Origin: Thermoleophilaceae bacterium
GTDB taxonomy: Bacteria; Actinomycetota; Thermoleophilia; Solirubrobacterales; Thermoleophilaceae
DNA length: 64,000 nt
NCBI GenBank assembly: GCA_040901445.1
Contig: JBBDYQ010000022.1
Span: forward strand, 124,001 to 188,000
Direction of reading: 5' to 3'
The notes beneath the pieces are model-generated. The model worked only from the letters and a program-made list of their open reading frames with translations, was not told the DNA's origin and made no database searches. The position numbers were made by a program, and so were the translations under genes. Positions 30,846 through 37,329 of this stretch are shown here, in pieces (the stretch's first letter is position 1; every line of letters starts with the position of its first letter).

Positions 30846-31991
30846 ATGTTGGACATGGATCGAGTCCGGGAGGCCTTCGAGGCCGCGCACGACTTCACGG
30901 TCGGGATCGAGGAGGAGTTCGGGATCCTCGATCCGGACACGCGCGCGCTCACCCAGCGCTTCGAGGAGCTGCGCGACGCGGGGCAGGCCGACGACGTGCT
31001 CGCGGAGTCGATCGCGGGCGAGCTCATCTCGTCCGAGATCGAGATCCGCTCCGGCCGCGGCGAAGGCGCTGCCGATGCCCTGGCCCGCCAGCGCGACGCG
31101 CGCGGGCGCCTGTTCCGCCTGGCCGCCGAGCACGGCGTCCTGCTGTCGGCCACGGGCACGCATCCCTGGAGCCCGTGGCAGGACCAGCATGTCATCGAGA
31201 CCGAGCACTACCGCCGCGTGCAGGACGAGCTGCGCTACGTGGCCTGGCGCAACAACACCTTCAGCCTGCATGTGCACGTCGGCGTGCGCGGCGCCGACCG
31301 CGCGATCGCCGTCTGCGACCGGCTGCGGGCCATACTCCCGGAGCTGCTGGCGATCTCGGCCAACTCGCCCTTCCTCGACGGCCGTGACTCGGGCCTCCAC
31401 AGCGCCCGGACCCAGATCTTCACCCGCAGCTTCCCGCGCTGCGGGGTGCCGGATGCGTTCGGCGGCTTCGCCCAGTACGCGGACTACGTGAACTTCCTCG
31501 TGCGCGCCGGGTCGGTCGTCGAGGCCACCCAGCTCTGGTGGAGCGTGCGCCCGCACCACTCCTTCGGCACGGTGGAGGTGCGCATCTGCGACGCCCAGAC
31601 GCGGGCCGAGGACTCCAGCGCGCTCGCGGCGCTCATCGTCGCCTGCGTGGCCCAGGCGGCGGTGGACCACGACGAGGGCGCCGCCCCACCTCCCGCGCTC
31701 GGGCGGCTGATCGAGGAGAACCTGTGGCGGGCGCTGCGCTACGGGTTGGACGGCAAGATGATCGACCTGGAGCGGGGGCAGGAGTTTCCCGCCGCGGCGC
31801 TGCCCGACCGCCTGCTCGCTTGGACCGCTCCGGCACGCGCGGCGCTCGGCATCGAGCCCGTGCTGGCGGCGGAGAACGGCGCTCAGCGGCAGCGGCACGC
31901 CATCGAAGCTGGCATCCCGATGGAGGAGGTCTACGCCGCCGAGGTGGCGGAGACCCGACGAACGTACGCAACGGAGGAGGTGAGGACGTGA
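30846..31991 (+). CDS. carboxylate-amine ligase, YbdK / glutamate-cysteine ligase family 2
   Basis: 381 residues, ATG 30846, five bases after rex. TVGIEEEFGILDP at about 18-30 and SEIEIRSGRGEG are the Mg-ATP and glutamate-binding motifs of the GCS2 family. ATGTHPW, NTFSLHVHVGV and FGTVEVRICDAQT follow. In E. coli YbdK has weak gamma-glutamylcysteine ligase activity; in actinomycetes, which make mycothiol, the physiological product is unclear. It sits with a glutaredoxin-like gene and rex, which fits thiol or redox metabolism. It overlaps the next gene as GTGA. Confidence 0.85.
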   Translation: MLDMDRVREAFEAAHDFTVGIEEEFGILDPDTRALTQRFEELRDAGQADDVLAESIAGELISSEIEIRSGRGEGAADALARQRDARGRLFRLAAEHGVLLSATGTHPWSPWQDQHVIETEHYRRVQDELRYVAWRNNTFSLHVHVGVRGADRAIAVCDRLRAILPELLAISANSPFLDGRDSGLHSARTQIFTRSFPRCGVPDAFGGFAQYADYVNFLVRAGSVVEATQLWWSVRPHHSFGTVEVRICDAQTRAEDSSALAALIVACVAQAAVDHDEGAAPPPALGRLIEENLWRALRYGLDGKMIDLERGQEFPAAALPDRLLAWTAPARAALGIEPVLAAENGAQRQRHAIEAGIPMEEVYAAEVAETRRTYATEEVRT

Positions 31992-32365
31992 CGCAGGAGC
32001 AACCGCCCTCGGAGGAGGAGCTGCGCGCGGCGCTCGAGGAGGAGATGAAGCGCATCCGCGTCGAGGACGTGCTGGTGCAGACCGCGGTCACGCTCGTGAA
32101 CGTCGCCGGCCGCAAGCTCGGCGACGGAGACCTCGAGCAGTCCAAGCTCGGCATAGACGGCGCCCGCGCGCTGGTGCCGCTGCTGCCGGAGGAGCCGCAC
32201 CAGGCCGTTCAGGAAGCGCTCTCCCAGCTGCAGATGATGTACGCCCGCGCCGCGGGCCAGGGCCCGCCGCCGGCGGGTGAGCCGCCCAAGCCGGAGGACG
32301 AGCCGGCCGGTTCGGCGCCCGAGCAGAAGCCCCCGTCCAAGCTCTGGACTCCGCCCGGAACGTGA
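31988..32365 (+). CDS. DUF1844 protein
   Basis: 125 residues from GTG 31988. The core RIRVEDVLVQTAVTLVNVAGRKLGD...IDGARALVPLLPEE is the DUF1844 signature, an all-helical domain found in actinomycetes and deltaproteobacteria. The last 35 residues are Pro-rich and probably disordered. Function unknown. It is coupled by four-base overlaps to the ligase before and the phosphorylase after. Confidence 0.75.
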   Translation: MTQEQPPSEEELRAALEEEMKRIRVEDVLVQTAVTLVNVAGRKLGDGDLEQSKLGIDGARALVPLLPEEPHQAVQEALSQLQMMYARAAGQGPPPAGEPPKPEDEPAGSAPEQKPPSKLWTPPGT

Positions 32366-33150
32366 TCGGCGTCTTCGGCGGCTCGGGCTTCTACCGGTTC
32401 CTCGACGACTCCGAGGAGCAGGCGGTGGACACGCCCTACGGGCCGCCGTCGGCGCACGTCCGCGTGGGGCGGATCGAGGGCGCCGAGGTGGCGTTCCTGC
32501 CGCGCCACGGCGACGACCACGCGCTGCCGCCGCACCGCATCAACTACCGGGCGAACGCGTGGGCCATGAAGCAGGTGGGGGTGGAGCGCATCATCGGCCC
32601 CTCCGCCTGCGGCTCGCTCAAGCCCGAGCTCGAGCCCGGCACGTTCGTGGTCTGCGACCAGTTCGTGGACCGCACCCGCGGCCGTGAGGACAGCTTCTAC
32701 GACGGGCCCCAGACCACGCACGTCTCGGCCGCCGACCCGTACTGCGCGGACCTGCGGAGCACGCTCGTGGCCGCCGCGCGCGAGCTCGACATCCCCGTGG
32801 TCGACGGCGGGACGGTCGTCGTGATCGAGGGTCCCCGCTTCTCCACCCGGGCGGAGTCACGCTGGTTCGCCGGGGCGGGCTGGGACGTGGTGAACATGAC
32901 CCAGTACCCCGAGGCCTGGCTCGCCCGCGAGCTGGAGCTCTGCTACGCCAACGTCTCGCTCGTGACCGACTACGACGTCGGGCTCGAGGGCGCCCCCGGT
33001 GTGGAGCCCGTCTCCGCCGAGGCGGCCGTGCGCGTCTTCGCCGAGAACCTCGACCGCCTGCGGGAGCTGCTGTTCCGGGCCCTGCCGCAGATCGGCCCGC
33101 AGCCCGAGGACGCCTGCGCCACGGCGCTGCGAGACGCGATCATCCCTTAG
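32362..33150 (+). CDS. mtnP: S-methyl-5'-thioadenosine phosphorylase family protein
   Basis: 262 residues from GTG 32362. IGVFGGSGFYRF is the phosphate-binding opening of the PNP/MTAP family. FLPRHGDDHALPPHRINYRAN, ACGSLKPELEPGTFVVCDQFVDRT and the purine/ribose segment NMTQYPEAWLARELELCYANVSLVTDYD match MTAP, which splits methylthioadenosine to adenine and methylthioribose-1-phosphate. Some relatives act on inosine instead; the pocket cannot be assigned with certainty. A fragment of the REP-like repeat starts one base after the stop. Confidence 0.85.
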   Translation: MIGVFGGSGFYRFLDDSEEQAVDTPYGPPSAHVRVGRIEGAEVAFLPRHGDDHALPPHRINYRANAWAMKQVGVERIIGPSACGSLKPELEPGTFVVCDQFVDRTRGREDSFYDGPQTTHVSAADPYCADLRSTLVAAARELDIPVVDGGTVVVIEGPRFSTRAESRWFAGAGWDVVNMTQYPEAWLARELELCYANVSLVTDYDVGLEGAPGVEPVSAEAAVRVFAENLDRLRELLFRALPQIGPQPEDACATALRDAIIP

Positions 33151-33350
33151 GGACCTGACCCCCTCAACACGTCCTCCAGCACGTCGGCGCCCTTGCCGAG
33201 GGCGTCCTGGAAGGCGAACAGCGTGTTGCTCGGAGCCTCGATCTCCCCGCCTTGATGCGCCATGTGGAGCGGCCGGCGGTCCAGCCAGGGGTTGGCGGCC
33301 GCGGGCGCGGCGGCGACGAGCGCGACCAGGCTGAAGAGCAGCAGACGCAT
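33147..33350 (-). pseudogene. 5' remnant of an exported glycerophosphodiester phosphodiesterase gene
   Basis: From ATG 33350 the minus strand encodes a signal peptide (MRLLLFSLVALVAAAPAAAN). The first motif of GDPD enzymes follows: HMAHQGGEIEAPSNTLFAFQDALGKGADVLE, matching the usual H-R-G...PENT...A...GAD-x-x-E. After 57 residues the homology stops and the frame ends at TAA 33149 inside the phosphorylase 3' end. The catalytic body of some 200 residues is absent. The break coincides with a half REP-like repeat, so a deletion or rearrangement at the repeat probably removed the rest. Confidence 0.7.
33152..33165. repeat. truncated copy of the REP-like repeat
   Basis: GACCTGACCCCCTC matches 14 bases of the right arm of the palindrome at 4843-4903 and 13 bases of the one at 44290-44343. 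The other arm is missing. It lies exactly where the GDPD remnant loses homology to complete GDPD proteins. Confidence 0.6.
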
Positions 33351-33378
33351 CGGACCTCCCACGTCCGACCCTACTCGA

Positions 33379-33503
33379 TAGACTGCCCGCGCTTTCCGGC
33401 CGGGCTTCCCGGGCGGGTGAGCTGCGCGGCGGCACACCCGCGCGACCACAAGTCGCAGCGCGCCGCAGGCGCAACTGACTGACTCAGACCGGAGGAACTT
33501 CTC
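33379..33503 (+). promoter_or_regulatory. hppA promoter and structured leader
   Basis: TAGACT (33379-33384) looks like a -10 box, giving a leader of about 110 bases. The leader can form GCGGGTG/CACCCGC (33413-33419 with 33435-33441) and GCGCC/GGCGC (33460-33472). A strong ribosome site GGAGGAA (33491-33497) precedes the TTG start. Long leaders are otherwise uncommon in this window. No known riboswitch consensus was recognised. Confidence 0.4.
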
Positions 33504-35597
33504 TTGACCGACTTCCTGACCGACTACGGGATCATCGTCGCGCTCGTCTGCGCCGGCGCCGCCGTGGTCTACGGCGTGACCACCTCGCGCTGGCTGCTCG
33601 CAAAGTCTCCCGGCAACGAACAGATGCAGGAGATCTCGGCCGCCGTGCAGGAGGGCGCGCAGGCCTACCTGCGGCGCCAGTACACGATCATCGGCTACGT
33701 AGCCGTGGTGCTCGCGATCCTGATCGCGATCGCGCTCAACATCGAGACCGCGGTTGGCTTTGCCATCGGCGGCCTGTTCTCCGCCGCGGCCGGCTTCATC
33801 GGCATGAACGTGTCCGTGCGGGCCAACTCCCGCGTGGCCGAGAGCGCCCGCGGCGGCATCGGCCCGGCGCTCGACGTGGCCTTCAAGGGCGGCGCGGTCA
33901 CCGGCATGCTCGTCGCGGGCCTCGCGCTGCTCGGCGTGGCCGGCTACTACGGGGTGCTGCTCCTGCTCGACGTGGACGAGAAGGACGCCATCGACGCGCT
34001 CATCGGCCTCGGCTTCGGCGGCTCGCTGATCTCGGTCTTCGCACGACTCGGCGGCGGCATCTTCACCAAGGCCGCCGACGTGGGCGCCGACCTCGTGGGC
34101 AAGGTCGAGGCGGGCATCCCCGAGGACGACCCGCGCAACCCGGCAGTGATCGCCGACAACGTGGGCGACAACGTGGGCGACTGCGCCGGCATGGCCGCCG
34201 ACCTGTTCGAGACCTACGCCGTCACCGCCGTCGCGGTCATGCTGCTCGGCGTCCTGACCTTCGACCAGATCGGCGCGGTGGCCGTCTACCCGCTTGTCAT
34301 CGGCGGCGTCTCGCTCATCGCCTCGATCATCGGCACCTTCGCGGTGCGCAGCAGCGCGGGGAATGTCGAGAACGCCCTCTACAAGGGCCTCATCGTCTCC
34401 GGCGTGCTCGCCGCGGCGGCGTTCCTGCCCATCACGCTCTGGCTGATGGACGACGTCACCTTCCAGGCCGACATCCTGGGCGGCGACTTCCTCACCGGGG
34501 GCGCGGCCGAGGCGGCCGGCGGCATCGACCTCTGGCTCTGCACGCTGATCGGCGTGGGCATCACGGCCAGCCTCTTCGTGATCACCGACTACTACACCTC
34601 CACGCGCTTCCGCCCGGTCAAGACCACTGCGGCGGCGTCGCAGACGGGTCACGCCACGAACATCATCCAGGGCCTCGCGCAGGGCTTCCAGTCCACCGCG
34701 GCCCCGGCCATCGTCCTGGCGCTGGGCATCCTCGCCGCCAACGAGCTCGCCGGCATCTACGGCATCGGCGTGGCGGTCATGGCGCAGCTCTCGCTCACCG
34801 GCCTGATCGTGGCGCTGGACGCGTTCGGCCCGATCACCGACAACGCCGGCGGCATCGCCGAGATGGCGGACCTGCCCGAGGACGTGCGCAACATCACCGA
34901 CCCGCTGGACGCGGTGGGCAACACCACCAAGGCGGTCACCAAGGGCTACGCGATCGGCTCGGCCGTGCTCGCGGCGCTCGTGCTGTTCGCCGCGTTCGTG
35001 GTGGAGCTGGAGGAGGAGGCCCTGCACGAGGGCGAGAGCCTCCTGTCGTTCGACATCTCCCAGCCCGAGGTGCTCGTCGGCCTGCTGATCGGCGGCATGA
35101 TGGTCTACGTCTTCGCCGCGTTCTCGATCGAGTCGGTCGGCCGCGCCGCCGGCGGCGTGGTGGAGGAGGTGCGCCGCCAGTTCCGCGAGAAGCCGGGGAT
35201 CATGGAGGGCACCGAGAAGCCCGACTACGCCCAGTGCGTCTCGATCGTCACCCGGGCGGCGCAGCGGGAGATGATCCTGCCGTCGCTCATCCCGATCGTG
35301 ATTCCGGTCGTCGTCGGGCTGCTCTCCTACCAGGCGCTCGGCGGCCTGCTGATCGGCGTCATCGTCGTGGGCTTCTTCGCCGCGGTCTCGATGACGGCGG
35401 GCGGCGGTGCCTGGGACAACGCCAAGAAGCTGATCGAGGACGGCGAGTACGGCGGCAAGGGCTCCGAGGCCCACGCCGCGTCGGTCACGGGCGACACGGT
35501 GGGCGACCCCTACAAGGACACCGCCGGCCCCGCCATCAACCCGATGATCAAGGTGGCGAACATCGTCGCCCTGCTGATGATCCCGTTCCTGGTCTAG
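33504..35597 (+). CDS. hppA: membrane proton-pumping pyrophosphatase
   Basis: 697 residues, TTG 33504 after a strong ribosome site. About 16 membrane helices. HppA hydrolyses pyrophosphate and pumps protons across the membrane. The substrate-binding loops [49 protein letters not shown] and [17 protein letters not shown]-like motifs (here [21 protein letters not shown]) are intact. At GNTTKA the residue is Lys476. Lys here is the mark of potassium-independent enzymes, while Ala marks potassium-dependent ones. A terminator follows at 35628. Confidence 0.95.
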   Translation: MTDFLTDYGIIVALVCAGAAVVYGVTTSRWLLAKSPGNEQMQEISAAVQEGAQAYLRRQYTIIGYVAVVLAILIAIALNIETAVGFAIGGLFSAAAGFIGMNVSVRANSRVAESARGGIGPALDVAFKGGAVTGMLVAGLALLGVAGYYGVLLLLDVDEKDAIDALIGLGFGGSLISVFARLGGGIFTKAADVGADLVGKVEAGIPEDDPRNPAVIADNVGDNVGDCAGMAADLFETYAVTAVAVMLLGVLTFDQIGAVAVYPLVIGGVSLIASIIGTFAVRSSAGNVENALYKGLIVSGVLAAAAFLPITLWLMDDVTFQADILGGDFLTGGAAEAAGGIDLWLCTLIGVGITASLFVITDYYTSTRFRPVKTTAAASQTGHATNIIQGLAQGFQSTAAPAIVLALGILAANELAGIYGIGVAVMAQLSLTGLIVALDAFGPITDNAGGIAEMADLPEDVRNITDPLDAVGNTTKAVTKGYAIGSAVLAALVLFAAFVVELEEEALHEGESLLSFDISQPEVLVGLLIGGMMVYVFAAFSIESVGRAAGGVVEEVRRQFREKPGIMEGTEKPDYAQCVSIVTRAAQREMILPSLIPIVIPVVVGLLSYQALGGLLIGVIVVGFFAAVSMTAGGGAWDNAKKLIEDGEYGGKGSEAHAASVTGDTVGDPYKDTAGPAINPMIKVANIVALLMIPFLV

Positions 35598-35627
35598 GGC
35601 GCTCAGCGGTTCTTTCGCCTCTTCGCG

Positions 35628-35662
35628 GGCCCCGCTGCCGGCCGTGGGCCGGAGGCGGGGCC
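35628..35662 (+). terminator. GC-rich hairpin after hppA
   Basis: GGCCCCGC (35628-35635) pairs with GCGGGGCC (35655-35662), with CCGGCC/GGCCGG pairing inside. It lies about 30 bases after the hppA stop. Confidence 0.6.
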
Positions 35663-35697
35663 GCTTCATTCAAGGGCCGCGGAGGGGCGGCACGGCA

Positions 35698-35742
35698 ACG
35701 TTCCTGGATTGGGGGTCATATGCGCCTCCTATCCAGGAACGT
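35698..35742 (-). terminator. 12-bp inverted repeat downstream of the Fic/DUF4345 pair
   Basis: ACGTTCCTGGAT (35698-35709) and ATCCAGGAACGT (35731-35742) are perfect arms around 21 bases. It lies seven bases past the stop of the minus-strand DUF4345 gene. A terminator is the simplest reading; a recombination site is possible. Confidence 0.45.
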
Positions 35743-35749
35743 CCTGGCG

Positions 35750-36124
35750 TCATCGGCGCTGCAGGGCGACTATCGCCGGCGGCAGCGCCAGCTCGACAAC
35801 GAGAAGAGCCCGCTGCGCCGGATGCGGCGCGCCGTGCGCCGCCCAGCCGCCCGCGCGGGCCAGACCGGCCAGCATGAGCGCGCCGGCGGCGCCGCGCACC
35901 GCATCCGGATGCCTTCCGTGGCGACGGGCCACGCGCAGGAGCGTCAAGCCGTACGCCGCGTAGAACGCGCCGTAGTAGCGCAGCTCGCTGTCCACGGCGG
36001 CGTTCGCGCGCTGGTCGCCCGGCACGGAGCGCACGCCGCGGAGCATGGTGTCCATGCCCGCGGTGCTGGCGACGGCGCCGCCGGCCGTGAGGATCGCCCG
36101 CAGGGCGGCGGCGCGCGCGGTCAT
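35750..36124 (-). CDS. DUF4345-like membrane protein
   Basis: 124 residues from ATG 36124, which overlaps the stop of the Fic gene (ATGA). Three or four hydrophobic helices are visible. The sequence TMLRGVRSVPGDQRANAAVDSELRYYGAFYAAYGLTLL is characteristic of DUF4345, a small four-helix membrane family of unknown function. Coupling to a Fic gene is unusual and may be accidental, but the four-base overlap shows the two are co-translated. Confidence 0.65.
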   Translation of the reverse strand: MTARAAALRAILTAGGAVASTAGMDTMLRGVRSVPGDQRANAAVDSELRYYGAFYAAYGLTLLRVARRHGRHPDAVRGAAGALMLAGLARAGGWAAHGAPHPAQRALLVVELALPPAIVALQRR

Positions 36125-37170
36125 GGCGTCACTCGACGCCACCGTGCGCTAGGTCCGGCGCCATCCGCGACTATCTGCTTGTCGTCGCGCAGTTCGTTGA
36201 GCACCAGGCGGATGGTGGCGGGGCTGACATCTGGGAGGGCGTTCTCGATGTCGCGCCGCCTGAACTGCTCCGGCACTTGCTCGAGGATGTAGCCGCGGAC
36301 GCGGTCCTGCTTGCTTCCCCGTTGGTCGGTCGCCGCGGCCACCCGCCGTTCGAAGTCGTCATACGCGCCCGCCAGGATCTGCGCGAGGTACGAAGCCCAG
36401 GGCCAGATGTCGTGCTTGCCGTCGCGCCAACCGCGCTGCGATTGGTAGAGGCGGTCGTAGTACGTGTTCCTCGACTCGAAGATGCGTTGCTCGACGCTGA
36501 CGTAGCGTGCCACTCCATAGCCGTAGGAGAGGAGTTCGTGGGTGGTGAGGAGACGCGCAAGTCGACCATTGCCGTCCGCGACGGGGTGGATGGCCAGGAA
36601 GTCGACCACCAGCGCGGCTATCAGCACCAGCGGATGAGTCCGCCCTTCCCGCTTGAGCTCCTCGTAGCGAACGAACAGCTCCGTGAGAAGAAACTCCGTC
36701 TGGTCCGGTCCAGGAGGCGTGAAGATCACTTCTCGCGAGCCGCTCTCGTAGGAGGCGATCAGGTTCTCCTCTGTCTTCAGGTATCCGCCCCTGCCTCCGG
36801 CGTAGTAGAAGAGCTGTCGGTGGAGATGCAGGATGAAGGGCACCGTCAGGCGCCCCTGGCCATCAGCTCGCATCATGGCGTCGACCGCATCCCGGTATCC
36901 GGCGAATTCCTGCTCATTTCGGTTGCGGTACCGCGAGCCTCCCTTGGCGATTCTCTCCGCGCGAGCCGTTTCGACCGCCACTCCCTCGATGGCGTTCGAC
37001 GCGGTGATCGACGCAATCCGCGCATGCTCCGAGAGCCGCTTCAGCAATTCGGGTCGCTGGTCGCGGAACAGCTGCTCCTGACCTCGCCCGGTGTCGATGC
37101 GGGCGAGCACAGCGCCCAATTCGCGGGGCTGGTCCCCAAAGGTTCTGTCAAGGTCGACGAAGCTCTTCAT
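36121..37170 (-). CDS. Fic-domain AMPylase-like protein with C-terminal winged helix
   Basis: 349 residues from ATG 37170. The catalytic Fic motif is HPVADGNGR (195-203), identical in all key positions to HPFxxGNGR except V for F. The N-terminal helix carries SNAIEG (58-63), which fits the inhibitory [S/T]xxxE[G/N] motif, so it is a class II Fic with built-in autoinhibition. Residues about 290-345 form a winged-helix DNA-binding domain (SPATIRLVLNELRDDKQIV). Base composition is less GC-rich than its neighbours, suggesting transfer. Fic proteins usually transfer AMP to Ser/Thr/Tyr; the target is unknown. The operator upstream suggests autoregulation. Confidence 0.82.
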   Translation of the reverse strand: MKSFVDLDRTFGDQPRELGAVLARIDTGRGQEQLFRDQRPELLKRLSEHARIASITASNAIEGVAVETARAERIAKGGSRYRNRNEQEFAGYRDAVDAMMRADGQGRLTVPFILHLHRQLFYYAGGRGGYLKTEENLIASYESGSREVIFTPPGPDQTEFLLTELFVRYEELKREGRTHPLVLIAALVVDFLAIHPVADGNGRLARLLTTHELLSYGYGVARYVSVEQRIFESRNTYYDRLYQSQRGWRDGKHDIWPWASYLAQILAGAYDDFERRVAAATDQRGSKQDRVRGYILEQVPEQFRRRDIENALPDVSPATIRLVLNELRDDKQIVADGAGPSARWRRVTP

Positions 37171-37226
37171 CGTGCTAATGGGACCGATAATCGTGCTAAT
37201 CGGGGCGAAATTAGCACGACTATCGG
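37171..37226. promoter_or_regulatory. inverted/direct repeat operator of the Fic gene
   Basis: CGTGCTAAT occurs at 37171-37179 (touching the Fic start codon) and 37192-37200, and inverted as ATTAGCACG at 37210-37218. The second and third copies belong to a larger palindrome, 37184-37200 against 37210-37226, matching at 16 of 17 positions around a nine-base spacer. The region is far more AT-rich than its surroundings. It is a strong candidate binding site for the winged helix of the Fic protein. Confidence 0.7.
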
Positions 37227-37305
37227 ACGTGATCAGCACCTTGGGGCGCTCGGCCGATGCCGCGCTCCTCTGGATCGAACTGGCAGCGCAATCCTGGACA
37301 CCGCG

Positions 37306-37311
37306 TAGACT
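37306..37311 (+). promoter_or_regulatory. -10 box TAGACT and ribosome site of the acylase gene
   Basis: TAGACT is followed 18 bases later by GTG 37330, with ribosome site GGGAGG at 37319-37324. This gene therefore has a short leader, unlike the leaderless genes. Confidence 0.45.
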
Positions 37312-37329
37312 CCCGCTCGGGAGGCAGCC

